Shown here one piece after another: positions 24,053 through 36,745 of a stretch of DNA of 64,000 bases. The notes beneath the pieces were generated by a model. The model worked only from the letters and a program-made list of their open reading frames with translations. It searched no databases and was not told the DNA's origin. Location: NCBI RefSeq assembly GCF_964656455.1, contig NC_135716.1, positions 110,144,389 to 110,208,388 of the forward strand, written 5' to 3'. How positions within the stretch are numbered: the stretch's first letter is position 1; every line of letters starts with the position of its first letter. The position numbers and the translations under genes are program-made. The stretch comes from Halichoerus grypus. Taxonomy: Eukaryota > Chordata > Mammalia > Carnivora > Phocidae.

Positions 24053-24704
24053 AATGTCAGTCATCTGGATTGCATAAAGATACACCTAAGCCTGTTTCTG
24101 AATCATGTGGTTTCGTTAAATCTCATTAGTTGGACTTTAAAATATGTTGATAGTTTGTCTTTTGGCACTTAGTCTTTGACATATGTAAATTTTAAATTTC
24201 CAATCAAATTTAGTGCTCACAACTTAAATATTGTATATAATGGTGAAAAAGTTCAGAACTAGATTACAGATTAAAAAATCAAACTACATGTACAACAAAG
24301 CTGAAATTTTGGGAGAGGATGAACTCCTAGTGTTTTAAAGCCATCAAGTCTTACTCCGAATAGTGTGGCTTCTTTGAACCTCACAATTCAAAGACCAGAT
24401 TAACTGTATTTTTTTTAATTGTCAAGTGACACAAAACTGTCAACAACTGAAATATGGGCATAAAAACAAATACAATACAGTTTTAAGCTTTCTTACAATT
24501 ATAGAAAACATTTAGAGCTTTGTTATATATTTATATCAATTATATATATTATATATAATATATCAAATATATATAATTGCATGTCTTCATATGTGAACAG
24601 CTCACAAATTGTTAACTAGTACAGAGATCAGATTAATTTAAGCTTGTTTTTGAATAGGTGAGTAAGGCATCTTACTCGGAGTATGATATATGGTTTAGAG
24701 CAGG

Positions 24705-24912
24705 GCAGCAAGCTGTGACCCACAGACCACATCTGGTCTGCCACCCGTTTTTGTAAATAAAATTTTATTAGAACACAGTCATGCCATTCATTTACATAGT
24801 GTCTGTGGCTGCAATGTCAAAGCTGAGTAGTTAGGACTGAGCTCCATGGCCTGCAAGGCCTAAAATATTTCCTATCTGCCCCTTTACAGAAAATAGTTTT
24901 CTGACCCCTGAA
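24705..24912. repeat. MER1-type (hAT) DNA transposon fossil
   Basis: 'TTTTGTAAATAAAATTTTAT', 'TTAGAACACAGTCATGCC' and 'CTAAAATATTTCCTATCTG' match a dispersed non-autonomous hAT-like repeat in mammals. The family name is not certain. It lies in the second ARHGAP29 copy and has no partner in the first. Confidence 0.65.
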
Positions 24913-25444
24913 TATGATGAATGGGTCAGACTGTGAGTTGAATCTTTCAGTTGCTATTCCAGTAAGTACTGTTTTTACCTACAGGAGTTCTCTCTTCTGG
25001 CTTTTAACTGATGTGTCTAAACGAGAGCCAAGATAGCCTAAATGTCCACATTAGTCCATTCATATCGTATTTACCTCTAGTAAATGTTTTTATGACCTTG
25101 TTATAGCCATACATATGTATAACATATATATTGCATATGCAATATATATATGCATATTGCACTTTTGCAACCTATTTCAAGGACGCATGACTCCTCTGAA
25201 ATCATGGTCTCTTAGGTTTTTTTTTTCAAGTCTGTGAGCCATACACTTGGTTTTCAGTATTTCAAATCACACTTCCTTTGGCTGTGAGATGAAATACATT
25301 TCATGGGAAGTTATATTATAGTTCTAAATAGCATTAAGAACTAGAGGAAAAGAATAGCCCACCCTCCTTGTTCTGGAGTTTTGATTTTAGTCCTCACTGT
25401 GTGAAATATACTTAAGATTACTTAAGGAAACCTAATAGAAAAAT

Positions 25445-25905
25445 CATGGTAGCTAACATTTACTGAACCTCCATTACGTGCCAGGCACTGGTAGGTACTC
25501 TATATACATTCTCTCATTTTATCCACATATGCATAAGAAACAGGTTGGTGTGTTATCTCCATGTTACAAAAGAGGAAACTAAGTCTTAGTTAAGACACTT
25601 GCCCAAGGGACGCCTGGGTGGCTCAGTCGGTTAAGCGTCTGCCTTCGGCTCGGGTCATGATCTCAGGGTCTTGGGATCGAGTTCCACGTCGGGCTCCCTG
25701 CTCACCAGGGAGTCTGCTTCTCCCTCTCCTTCTGTCTCTTCCCCCTGCTCATGCTCTCTCTCTCAAATAAATAAATAAAATCTTTAAAAAAAAAAAAAAA
25801 GACATTTGCCCAAGATCACACAACCAGTAATTGACAGAGCCAGGACTCACGCATAGAACTGTGAGATTACAAAGTCAGGGCTCTTAATCTTACCATTAAA
25901 TAATA
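25445..25905 (-). repeat. MIR split by a CAN-SINE
   Basis: This is antisense MIR (GCTAACATTTACTGAACC, 'GTGCCAGGCACTGG', 'GAGGAAACTAAGTC'). It continues after the SINE at 25608-25799 with 'ATCACACAACCAGTAATTG'. The paralogous MIR is at 7563-7800. Confidence 0.88.
25608..25799 (+). repeat. CAN-SINE
   Basis: Head GGACGCCTGGGTGGCTCAG, A-tail at the right. Target-site repeats AGACACTTGCCCAAG / AGACATTTGCCCAAG lie at 25593-25607 and 25800-25814. It is absent from the paralogous MIR at 7.6-7.8 kb. Confidence 0.95.
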
Positions 25906-26779
25906 GATGTGAGTATTTCTGTACTTCAGTATACCTTCACATGTCTTCTAGCATGTCAATACAAGCAAGCCAGAGAATATAATGGAATTACCTAGTAAAT
26001 GGACATCTTTGTCTCCTCTCACTGGTAAATGGCAATGAGAGAATCATTCCTTGCTGACATTCCTTCCTTCTTGCCTGGTCTTCCTGTCCACTCCCAGCAC
26101 CCTAACCTGTATAATCTGAGACAAGCAGGGAAATCCTGCCTTCGGGGTCCCTGGCATCTCATCCTACTTAGAATCCTCAGCCTGTTGACACTTGCCAGCT
26201 TCTGAAGGCCATTGAAGAAGAAGAGATACTGCTTTTTCTATTGTGGAAATCACTAGCTGGAAGGCAACTTATTACAAATGGGCAGGGCGATCTGCCTGAT
26301 GGAAAAGAACAATGGTGTCGAGCTTAGAAGCCCACTGACTACCAGCAGCCCTTGTGGCTAGGGAACTGTGTGGGTGCGTGAAAACCTGTATCTGCGGGGT
26401 TGGGGAATTCTAGGTAATCTGGCTTCAGGACTTGAAGACTATTACAAAGAGGGGAGGGCATTTAAAGATACTTCTTATGGTGCACATTCGGGTAATGCAT
26501 ATTTAGGGATACGGAGATGGATAAAGCATGTTTCCTGTGATGAATTTTCAATCTAGAGACCTCAAAAGCAAACAGAATAAGACCCTCTCTTCTGTAGTTC
26601 ATTTATTTGAAAAATGGTACTATGGCTTCCTTCGGCCCAGCCAATAGATTGCCTCTTAACGTTTGTGAACTCTGGAGTTTATTTCAGGAATGTATGGATG
26701 GTCCTGTAACAGAATCTATTCATGTAATTGTATTTGAGGTTGGGGTAGGGTGGCAGCCTAAATGTCTGCATCATACTTA

Positions 26780-26995
26780 ATGGACGAACAACACCAAAGG
26801 TGTCCTCATAGAAACATAATAAGAATACCTGTCACTACTACCATTGAACATTGTACTAGAAATATTGGCTGATACAATTAAGCAAGAGAAAGAATGTAGA
26901 GGTAAAAAATTCAGCAAGGACAAGATAGAATGATCACTATTTGTGGATGAAATCTGATTGTAAATTAAAACTTCAAAGAGAATCACCGACAAAGG
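26780..26995 (+). repeat. Ancient L1 ORF2 fragment (reverse-transcriptase region)
   Basis: 'CCATTGAACATTGTACTAGA' and 'ACTATTTGTGGATGAAATCT' correspond to the L1 block around the FADD motif. It is short and degenerate. Confidence 0.7.
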
Positions 26996-27155
26996 ACAAA
27001 GAGTAAGAGAATCCGGTAAGATGATCCGGTATAGGAAAAGGACCCTAAATTACGGAGTAGCAACCTAACAGCTATCTTGAAGGGGGATCACTGACCCACC
27101 TGTTGATAATTGTCTCTGGTAAGGGACACAATTGGCTGTTTTGTTTAGATTTTCT

Positions 27156-27331
27156 TTTTTTTTTTTAAGATTATTTATTTATTCATGAGAGACAGAGAGA
27201 GAGGCAGAGAGAGAGGGAGAAGCAGACTCCCCACTGAGCAGGGAGCCCGATGCGGAACTCGATCCCAAGACCCTGGGATCATGACCTGAGCCGAAGGCAG
27301 AAGCCTAACTGACTGAGCCACCCAGGCACCC
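27156..27331 (-). repeat. CAN-SINE (reverse)
   Basis: T-tail left, head (GAGCCACCCAGGCACC) right. Perfect 15-bp target-site repeats TTGTTTAGATTTTCT lie at 27141-27155 and 27332-27346. Confidence 0.95.
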
Positions 27332-27346
27332 TTGTTTAGATTTTCT

Positions 27347-28440
27347 GATTCAAAAACAAAATGTTTAGCCTCCCAACTCTGAAAATTCTCGTCAAGTCCG
27401 TGTCCTCAAATTACCCAACAGAATCTTCCTGAACCAATACAGAGAATAAGGTAAGCTAATTAAGCATTTTTCCTAAGCAGCCCGTTAAACAAACAAACAA
27501 ACAAGCAAACAAAAAAACACTTCAGTGGAAGTTTCAGCATGTTTATCTTCTGAGGGCAACCTCAGTTGGTTCCTGCCCCTATCATAGTGGTGGTCCCACC
27601 AGAGACTTGTCCACGTATGTGATTTGGGTCTTTTGAGCATTTTCAAAGAAAAAGCAACTCCCCAGACAAGGTGGTTGTAGCTATTTCAGTAATCATTGTG
27701 CATATGTCTCCTGTAATAATACTTAAAATCAGATGACGCTGACCCAGTTAGAGCTAAGGATTATAGAAATCTGCTTAGAATTGAATTGGGTCCCCTGGAG
27801 CAACCGCCAAGAGAAATGCATTCCACAGAATGCCCTTCAGAGAACCTCTCGTTAGCGAGACTACAAAGCTTTGATTTCTTACGACTATACGACAGCCTGG
27901 ATTTCGTTTAAATACAGATGTAATATGTGTTCATACATGTTCACAGCATATTTGTTTTAGTCTTTCCTTTTTCCTGGACAACATATTATGCAGAACTCAG
28001 CTGTTTGTAGCTCTACCCTACAATAAAAATTAAAGGCCGTATAATTTCAATACAAATTTTAGACACTCTGGATAGTTCCTTTGTGTGATTTTTATATAAC
28101 TTCCAATACATCAGAATTATGAAAAAGTGAAAGCATTGCCTTTTAAACTAGAACCAGTTTTTGACTCTAAGTTTTTAATTTGAAACTCCAAAAAAACCAA
28201 TAGCAGAGTCTGGTGCTCCTCCCATCAACCAGAGGGGATAGCCTCTGCCCAGAAACCTATCTGTGCTTTCCCTAACCGCTGCCAATTCTGCATTTATCCT
28301 TCCATCTATGCGTTTGTTTCTATGTTGGATTTAATGTCATCTTTCATTACTGTGTTTTGTCTATAATGTGTTCTTAATACATGTCCCCTGCCAGATGTAT
28401 TTATATCAGTATCATCCATTGTAGACTAAAAATTTTCAGA
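27347..28440. other. Intergenic, nothing recognised
   Basis: There is a small (CAAA)n tract near 27489-27515. Otherwise I see no gene or repeat that I can name. Confidence 0.5.
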
Positions 28441-28760
28441 AGGTAGGATTTTTAGCACCATGGTCTTGAGCCTTGGCCTTGATTTAGCACCAAGGCCTTG
28501 AGCCTTGCATTAAGCCCACTTGGGGCGGTTTGTGCATTCAAACATGGATGTTGCCCCCAAAGGTTCCGATTCAACAGATGTGGGGTGGACCCATTCTGCA
28601 ATATTTTGAAAAAGCTTTACCGGTAATTCTGATGCCCAGCTAAGAGTTGAGAGGCCCTCTTTTTAATATTATATCTAATTCTATCCATAGTACCCAGCAT
28701 ACTGGCCTGGCACATAGACAACCCTCAAAAACTGGTTCTGTAATTTGGTGAACTGGTTTG
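28441..28760. repeat. hAT/MER-type and L2-like fragments
   Basis: 'GATTCAACAGATGTGGGGTGG' (in part) followed by '...GGTAATTCTGATGCCC' resembles a MER5-like hAT fossil. 'GCCTGGCACATAGACAACCC' then fits an L2 tail. Boundaries are rough. Confidence 0.5.
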
Positions 28761-28925
28761 AGAGGGAGCCTCACTTGAGGGGCATTGGCAGTCCTTGCTT
28801 AAGTCCAGCGACTGGAAGGAACTAGAATGTGGACAAAGCCACAGCTGCACTTGCCTCATTTGTGTCACCTGATTACTGATTTAACCCGACAGAAACAACC
28901 TCTTCTGTAATTAAAAAATTTTTTG

Positions 28926-29046
28926 TGGGGCACCTGGCTGGCTCAGTCGGTGGAGTGTGCGATTCTCAACGTAAGGGTTGTGAGTTCGAGCCTTGCGTTG
29001 GGTGTAGAGATTACTTAAAAAAAAAATAAAATCTTTAAAAAAAAAG
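28926..29046 (+). repeat. Short tRNA-like CAN-SINE variant
   Basis: GGGGCACCTGGCTGGCTCAG is followed directly by a B-box-like GGGTTGTGAGTTCGAGCC and GTTGGGTGTAGAGATTAC. It lacks the CT-rich middle of the longer type, so it is a different subfamily. Confidence 0.88.
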
Positions 29047-29239
29047 TTTTAATTAAAAGATTCTGGTTGCTAAGATAGCAGAAAGAATAGGCCTCTGTTG
29101 TCATAAAACAACCTTTATATATATGGAGTTCTTTTCCTTGACTTAAAGATGGATAAATAACAATCCATTCCAATAAGAGGTTCATATATAATATCCCAGA
29201 GTTGAGTTATATGATCCAGTAAGCTAAAATTCCCAGAGA

Positions 29240-29435
29240 CTGGGGCTCCTGGGTGGTGCAGTTGGTTAAGTGTCTGATGCTTGATTTTGGCTCAAGTGGT
29301 GATCTCAGGGTCGTGAGCTCGAGCTGTCTGTCGGGCATGAGCCCAGTGCGGAGTCTTCTTCAGATTCTCTCTCCCTCTGCCCCTCCCCACCCCCCCCCAC
29401 CCCCCCGCAAATAAATAAATCTTAAAAAAAAAAAA
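29240..29435 (+). repeat. CAN-SINE with C-rich middle
   Basis: Head GGGGCTCCTGGGTGGTGCAG. The middle has become C-rich ((C)n near 29391-29406). Target-site repeats AAAATTCCCAGAGA / AAAATTCCCAAAGA lie at 29226-29239 and 29436-29449. Confidence 0.92.
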
Positions 29436-29639
29436 AAAATTCCCAAAGATTTACCAGTGATGTAATGGAAGTCAGTGTTATATCTTCTTGGTATAAATCA
29501 GTTCCACCCTTGGTGGCTCCTACATCAGCAGTTCATTTGTAGCAATCCTAAACCTGTGAGAATTAACTGGACTTAGACAACCGGGCCTGAAGGCAGCCCT
29601 GGTCCCCCAGTGGAAGAATGGCCTGTCTTTCTGATCTCC

Positions 29640-29800
29640 ATGGTGCTTCACAAATGCTAGGTGCATCAGAATCGCCTGGAAAGCTCATTAAACCTACAGA
29701 TTCCTAGACCTCACGCCCAGAGATGTTCAAGTGGCTCAACCACAAACAAAGCCTGGGGATCGGCATGCTTCACAGTGATCCTGATACAGGGGAAGTGACA
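29640..29800. repeat. MER5-like hAT DNA transposon fossil
   Basis: 'GTGCATCAGAATCGCCTGGA', 'AAGCTCATTAAACC' and 'CTCACGCCCAGAGATG' are the typical order of this non-autonomous hAT repeat. Confidence 0.75.
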
Positions 29801-31109
29801 CCTGCAGGAAGACTGTAGTGGGTTGTGCTTTGTTTCCTTTTGTTTTTCACTTCCAGTATCTGAAGGAAACTTATGGAAGGGCTTCACAACCTAGGCTAGC
29901 ATGGGAGCGTTCCCATGCTAGGTGTGTATTAAACTGTTTTTCTAACCCGTTTTCTAACAAGTGTATTTATACACCAAAGAACCTCATCTGCCCCTTGGAG
30001 ACATTTATTCCTGGTTGAAATTCAGTCTCGGAGCCAAGGTTTTCAAACCCAATGAATTAAACTGTCTTAAAAAAGCTATTGGGAACGTTTTTACAAGTTC
30101 TACCCTTTAATCTGAATGAAAATAAAATATAGACTCCACTAAAACAACTTCAAATAGAACTCATCATATCATGAGAGAATACTGCTAAGTCATCTGACAA
30201 CATAACAGTTCTCTGTCCAGGGTGGCAAGTTGGTAAACAGTGTTGCAAAAATGCTCAACTCAAATGGTGGTTCAGGCTGTAAGGTCTTTGTGGGAGGAGA
30301 GGAGAGAGGAGAAGGACCTTTCCCATTGGCTTCCATATCACAGATCTTCCCTACTCTGGGCTGAGGTATTGGGACATGGACCTAAAGTAACACCCTTCCC
30401 CCAACTGCTCTTTTCTCCTCATTTACCTCCTCTCTCCCTCGCTCTCCCATCTTGGTTTCCCTTACTCTTTCTTGAAGGTGTAGTGAAGTCTAGGACCCAG
30501 GGCCCTTTGGAAAGGGCTACTTGACCTTTGAAAAAGATGGCAGTGATATATTTACCCACAGGATCTCAGTCTGAGGTCTCATCTTCACGACTGAAAGAGC
30601 ACAGCAGTTTGTAAAACCAACCCATCTTTTCCTCCTTTTGCATGCTTACAGTGGTAGATAAAGTCTATCGTGATGCCTTCTGAAATGGGGAGGAAATAGG
30701 AAATTAGTATCCTGAAACTGAATTGGAACCTCGGACAAGCTGCCAATGTGTGGATGAGTCACCACAAGGTCTGGGAGCTATTTGCCATCTATCAACGCAG
30801 AAGGAGGTTAGAATGGAAATCAGCGAAAAACAAATGACTCAGTTTTCCTTTTTAGAAAATGCTCACTTCCAGTGGCCTGAATTCCCTGTTTCAATAAAAG
30901 GGATAAGACCATGACCTGCCAATGGCAGTCCAGGTCGGAGCTAAGGACAGCTTCCTGCATCGATGTCAAGCAAAGAGGGGATGCTTCCCACTCCCCAGTG
31001 CACTGGGTAACTTTTTGCAGAAGCTTATGACATTCTGTACCAGGAAGAGGAGATGCAAGTCAAAGGAAGATTCAACCATGTATTTATTTCCTGCTTTGTC
31101 AGAGACTCA
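29801..31109. other. Intergenic, nothing recognised
   Basis: This is unique-looking DNA. Several short reading frames have no recognisable protein similarity. Confidence 0.5.
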
Positions 31110-31315
31110 TGTGGTTGGAAAGAATGAGAAGGTCTGTGTTTCCGTCCCAACTTTTCTATTTACACGCTATGTGACCTTGGCAGGTCATGCAACCTTTCTG
31201 AGTGCATTTTCTCATCCGTGAAATGAGAATGGTATCTGCATCACAGGGCAGCTGGGAAGGGTGAGTTGGTATACCTGAGTCAGTGCACATTTTTAAGCCC
31301 TATAAAAATGTGAAA
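31110..31315 (+). repeat. MIR
   Basis: 'CGCTATGTGACCTTGGCAGG' and 'CTCATCCGTGAAATGAGAAT' are sense MIR core. Confidence 0.75.
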
Positions 31316-31599
31316 TATCTTTGCAGCCGTGAAGGTATTTGGAGGGATGGCAGTGGTCACTGGGTCACAGAAATGAGGCAAGGGAGAGGAGAGTGCACTT
31401 TGACAGCTTTGAGGGGAAATGGTAAATGTTTAAATGGACATCCCCTTTATCACAGGTTTATCTTCCTATGTATGAAGATGGCCTCCATTATTACAGTTCA
31501 ATCATGTCCATCACTGATTTCAAAATGTCAGGTAGCCAGGGCGTCAACAGTAGACATTCCTGACATTTCTTTCCATCCTTAACTCCACCACTTAATATT

Positions 31600-31858
31600 C
31601 CCTTTAGACCCAGTACAGTGATAAGCTCTTTTTTCAGATTATCTCATTTAATCATGGCCCTGTGAGGTAGATGGTCTCAACAGCCACTATCACTGACAGC
31701 CCTGTGCATTCAGTAGTAGTATTCCCACTTTACAGATGATGAAACTCGTCAAAATTAAACTTTTACAAACTTTCCCAGGGTCATACACTATTAGGCAGTG
31801 GAATGGAGTTTCAAACCCAAGTGTGTCTGACTCAGAGGCACATATCCTTAACCACCAA
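31600..31858 (-). repeat. MIR (reverse)
   Basis: 'CCACTTTACAGATGATGAAA', 'GGTCATACACTATTAGGCAG' and a distal 'ATCCTTAACCAC' make an almost complete antisense MIR. Confidence 0.8.
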
Positions 31859-31992
31859 AATCTTGAAGAGAACGGAAGCCATACCGTTTTCCACTGAATT
31901 AGAAGAGAAGTCCTGTCTCTGTGACAAGCTGGCCTTGACTTAAGTTCCTGTCTTTGAAATTGGTGCATGATGGTGAGAATAGTGTAAACACG

Positions 31993-32025
<33 letters not shown>
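31993..32025. repeat. (CA)n microsatellite
   Basis: This is an uninterrupted CA run inside intergenic DNA. Confidence 0.95.
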
Positions 32026-32027
<2 letters not shown>

Positions 32028-32099
32028 CTGGCCCCTGTCCACCATGATTTGCTAAGGAGAAGTGGATATAACTAAGGAGTAGTGGACACTCCAATGAAG

Positions 32100-32285
32100 A
32101 GTCAGAAAGCTTAGGCTCTTCCTCCTGCCTTAGTACTGACTAGCTGTGTGTCTGGGAGTAAGGAACTTAAACTCTGAGCCTTGATTTCTTCCATGAGTAG
32201 AGTCCTACCATATATCCAGCCCACCTCACCGTGTGTTGTAAGGCTCAAGTGAGATGAAACATGAACGCATTTATAGATACTAAAG
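32100..32285 (+). repeat. MIR
   Basis: 'TGACTAGCTGTGTGTCTGGG' and '...AACTTAAACTCTGAGCCTTG' are sense MIR. Confidence 0.75.
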
Positions 32286-33660
32286 AAAAGGGAAGGCTTT
32301 ATTAAGAATCTCTTCAACCAGAAAGAGATTGGGAGGTTTGGTAAGTAGTACAGAAAAATAATCATTAACCTCCTGCCTGTAATAGTCGCTTCTCTCACGA
32401 TGTATTTGCTCATCTAAAGAAGTGTCTTTCAAAGCACAGTGTACCTACTGGTGGGACACAGGATTATTTTCAGAGGAGTGTGAAAAATGTATTTTAATAG
32501 TTCTATGCTCTCAAGTACTCTAAAAAAATATACAAAACCTGTGATTTCCCTGATTGTTGTTGAGGACTCAGCTAAGCACGAAAAGTGAGTCAGTTTAAAG
32601 TTGACTAAGTATTATTAAGCACAGGTGTCACCCGGATCTAGCACACATGGTCAAGGTGGAAGGCAGGTGCCTTTAGGAAGCATTGGCAAGGCTTGCTGCA
32701 TTTGGAAACAGACTTCTCTTGGAGGAGTTCTCTCTGCTTGATCTCTATTGATCTCTTCACATGTTCACCTTCCATCATACTAACGGTAACAAGGCCCCTG
32801 GACATTCTTCCCAGAGCTCACCCTGCACCCACCTCCCCTGCTCTGGGCCCAATGCACTCCATACAGAAGGAAATTCGAGCCCAAGGGCTGCTTTATTCCT
32901 TCTCTAAGAAATAGGCTTTTTACCCTGCATTACCGAGGGGATCCAAACCCAGATGCACCTTCTACACAGAGCATGAGTCGAGTTTAAAAATGTGCTTTTG
33001 ATATCCTCAAAGTCCTGATCCAACATGTTTCCGAGAGAAAGCCTAAGTGCTCTGGAAAAGGTTTTAACAGCCCTGCTGGGGTCAATTCTTCAGTTTAGGC
33101 CCTGAGTGTTTACCATTCTGTAGCTGCAATTTAGCTGCTGAAAGTTGGAAGCCAGGGGTAACTATTCTACTGCAAGGTTTGCTTTGTCTTTGATGAAAGG
33201 ACTTTCACTTAAGATGGCTTCTCCAGGCCTTGAGAAACCAAGATTGACCTGATGTGGCCTCTTAAAAAGGCAAAACAGTTTTGTCTGTTAAGGAACTTCA
33301 GTGGACCACGTCCTATCTTTCTCCAGATATAACCTAATTATTTAAACAGTGGCTGAGAGAAAAATAAAGAAGCATCATTTATTAAGAAAAAAACCTTCAT
33401 GCATTTTTCTCGAGAAGCTTAGTGCGGACATTTTCTCTCACCCTCCTGATAGCAACATCCGGGTTTTTAAAACCTAGAGCGGTCTAGTGATTGGCCAGCA
33501 GTCCACAGCTAAGGGGCAGATCCGGGACGTGAGCCCAGTTCTGTCTGGTTGCAAAGACCATGCCATGGCAACCTATCACAGTAGTCACGCTCAGCTCTTC
33601 ATGGAGTGGTATCAAGGCCTAGCGCTTTTTCAAGAATTTCATTTCGTTAAGGAGTAAAGA
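32286..33660. other. Intergenic, mostly unrecognised
   Basis: A MIR-like fragment may lie at about 33440-33565. No gene is seen. Confidence 0.5.
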
Positions 33661-34720
33661 GAAGCAGACTTTGAGGAAGCTGTGGGGACGGGGCCCCGGG
33701 GAGGGTCGCTAAGGGGGGCTGCTTGGTCCCCAGCGCGGCCACGGCTCTCTGTGCGCACCAGAACCCCGGAGCAGCGTTCCCACCGTGCCCACTTCCCACC
33801 GCTCCCCCTTACCCGGCCCGAAGGCGCAGAGAGAGAAGGAAGCAGAGAGCCGGGGTGCTATGAGTCATTGAGGAGGGGAGCGACAGGGCACCGTCTGAAG
33901 GGAGAGATTTCCTCACCCAAGAGAGGGGTTTTTTTCGCCCCCCTCTGACAAATTTAGCTGAAGGAATCCGACAACAAACCACAAGATTTCCTTGTCGGGC
34001 TGAGCAGACAAGATCCATGTGAAGTATTTTCCCACGCGGCTTCTCCCACCTCACAGAATACTGCCAGCGTAATTGCCATTTTCCTTCTATTTCCGCCAGG
34101 CTCAAGGTCAAACAGCAACTGCGGGACTGCGTTGCCTTTGCTCATTGCCTGGCGTTGCCACTTAGCCGGTGAATGGAAGGGAGCGCCTGCAGCTCGTTCG
34201 CCTCTTGCCACGTTGCCCAGGAGGCGGGCTCTGCACCTGTCGTTGAAAGTTACGCAGACGCGTGTGGCCCGTCTGCAGAGATTGCCATTGCCGACCTCCT
34301 GGTGGCCAGTTCCCCAGGGCGGGCGCCAGCTCCTCCTCAGCCTTGTGAGGACGCACGCACCTTCCTCACAGGTACCCGGACTCTTGCCGTTACATAGCTT
34401 TGTAAATGGATCGCCACAAAGAACTTGTTCTGAATTAGTCCGCGAACTGGGTTCAAAAATTATTTTTGGCCCCCAAGTGGCTCTTTTCCTCTGTTCTTTA
34501 AGTTTGTCATTTGGTTGCGTCGCTTGCCTCTAGCCAGAGTCCTTTGGGATGCCTGGTTCTTGCAGCTGAGCTCACGATGCCCTGAGAGCAGAGAGCGGCA
34601 GGCCCGGCCCCGGGAGTGAGGTTCCTCAGGTGTCCTCAGACGCTGCGCACCGCCCGCGGCTCAAAACCCAGCTGTGGCTCCTGTGAGAACAGCCCAGACT
34701 AATGGTCTGCTGGGAAACCC
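33660..34720. promoter_or_regulatory. CpG-enriched segment, about 4-5 kb upstream of ABCA4
   Basis: This is about 1 kb visibly richer in G+C and CpG than its surroundings (GGGGACGGGGCCCCGGGGAG, ACGCAGACGCGTGTGG, CACCGCCCGCGGC). It may be a regulatory element or the promoter of a non-coding transcript. No coding exon is convincing; the open frames in it are unsupported. Confidence 0.4.
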
Positions 34721-36218
34721 TCGCCGGCATCCCCCCAAACTCTGTTATCTGCTAAGTATTTTGCACTTAATACCCAGAAAAATGTAAAATCTCTGGGCTC
34801 TGGTGGGTTTTCTGAACATCAAGTCAGCAAAACTCTAAGCAGCTTTTGAAGCAAGTGTATAAAATGTGCTTGGAATAGCAATTGGCCTCCTCACTTTCGC
34901 TAACGGCTTGACTTTGCTGCTAGCGCCGTGTTCTTCCCACGGGGGTGTGCGCACTGCTCCCCTCCCCTACCTCCCGAAGGCCGCAAAGCCTTTCCAAAGG
35001 TACCAGGCAAGAGAGTTTACACAAATACATTGCTAGATCTTTAGTTTCCATATGAATCATTTCTCCAAAGTCATCTGCCTTTGGGGGTGGGGGTGTCCGT
35101 AGACACTTCATTCAGTCTAAAGAGTAAGAAAAAAGGGGAACCAACTCCAGAGATGTGAGCTGGGCCGGGTGTCCAGGAAAGAGAGAAATACAGGGAAACC
35201 ACCGGGGGGCCTTATGGGGTGCAGCCTAGGTGAGGTAGAGGGTGACATCCAGAAACTAGGACCTTGTCTTCCTTTGAAAACAGCAGACGTTTGAAAGGGA
35301 CCAGCTCACCTGGAGCAGAATTAACTCTAACTGGGAAAAGAAGCTCCAGAAAACATTTCTGTTGATGCTGATTGTTGGTTTAAACTGTTAAGCTGAACCG
35401 AATAACAAGATTCTACCTGTGATTTGCCAACTAATTAGATAAATAGAATAGCAGGTGTGCGAGGGGGTTGTCTGTGGTGGGAGGGGGGTTATCCACGACT
35501 AATTTGGCTCCCGAGAGCCCTACCCATTGTCTATAAGTTACTCCCCCATTATATACCCTCTCTATAAATTGACAATTTCTTAGTCACAGAATACTTTCAC
35601 ATTGTCTCACTCACTCTCTTTATTCTTCCTATGCCCCAGTGAAGACCGGAGCCACTAGGGTGAGCTCCCCCGTCTCCCAGCCTTGGCTTCCTGAGTCGTT
35701 CTGCACCTGCACCTCCCTGGCCTCCTTCCCTGCGGTGTCCATGGAATGCAGAGTGCCCCTTCCCCTGCCCAAGGCTAATTCCACCCCCGCCCCTTCCTGG
35801 GGACCCCATCAATCATCCCCCACTAACTTTAGCATCTTTCTTTCAACTGGCTCTTTCCCACACACTAACATGGCCAGACAATCTCTCCTGTCTTCAGGGA
35901 AACGGAGACCTGGTCGACCTGATGCTCCCCCGGCTCCTGTTTCCAACATCTGCCTGCACAGTCAGGCTACGTGTCGGCAGCTGCCCGCTCCCGTCTCACT
36001 CTTGAGCTCTCTGCTTCTGGGTTCTGCCTCCTTCAAGCCATTCTCACAGGGGTCAGTCATCGAAGCCAGTGGGCTTTATGCTACCCGCTCTCCTCGAGCC
36101 ATTTGGTACTGAGGAACAGTTCTTCCTTTCTGTGGCTGCCAGGGCACCCCTCTTTCCAGACCTTTCCCCGTCATCTCTAGTTCATCTAGCTCAGGCTCCC
36201 TCACTGAGTTCTGGTCCT
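34721..36218. other. Intergenic, nothing recognised
   Basis: C/T-rich sequence at 35.6-36.2 kb gives a 157-residue frame without recognisable similarity. I treat it as non-coding. Confidence 0.5.
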
Positions 36219-36219
36219 T

Positions 36220-36745
36220 CAACTGCTCTTTAAAAAACGATGATTATTAAAGTATGACAGACATACAGAGAAGTGTACACAAATCCTGAGTTTACAGACT
36301 GATTTTCACCAGCTGAACACACCCAAGTACCTGGCGCTCAGATCAAAAGAAAAAGTTTCCAGCACCCCCAGAAATACCCCTTGCACCTGCTTACAGCCAC
36401 CTGCCCTCCCAAAGCGTAACCACCATCTTGACTTTGAACGTCAGAGATGTGTTTTGCCTGTGCTTGAAATTCATATAAATGTGGACAACAAATGCTTTGT
36501 GTCAGGTGTTTGTTTGTTTGTTTTTTCCTCAGCATTGTGGATAGGAGAATCAGCCATATTTTTGTAGGTATAGTTTGTTCATGCTTGCTGCTATAGGAGC
36601 TTTGACGGAGAGAATACCTCACAATTCATGTATCTGTTCTGCTGTGATGGACATTTGGGGAGTTTCCACATTTTACTATTAGAAGGCATGCCGTGATAAA
36701 ATACTCATGTGCCTGTTCTTAAACGGTGAGCTCCCTAGATTTCCA
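36220..36745 (-). repeat. Ancient L1 3' region (antisense)
   Basis: 'CACCAGCTGAACACACCCAA', 'AACCACCATCTTGACTTTGA' and 'TGATGGACATTTGGGGAGTT' follow the order of a very common antisense L1M sequence. Confidence 0.75.

Larger units (their letters stand above)
20270..26650 (+). pseudogene. ARHGAP29: Decayed duplicate of the ARHGAP29 last intron, last exon and 3' flank
   Basis: Landmarks in the order of 2.69-8.70 kb recur here. They are CTAACTGCTC (2736/20308), AGGGTCTAAAAAG (3258/about 20602), the near-identical tract (3591/21108), the terminal-exon remnant (5060/22882), 3'UTR fragments such as 'CTTGTTTCTAAATTACATAG' versus 'CCTGTTTCTGAATCATGTGG' (about 6580/24090), the MIR (7563/25441) and AAAATGGTACTATAGC (about 8667/26612). 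Upstream RhoGAP exons are not present, so the copy starts inside the last intron. The GC-rich second half of the exon and the PDZ ligand are missing. Apart from the conserved tract the copies differ by many substitutions and indels. No product is expected. Confidence 0.85.
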
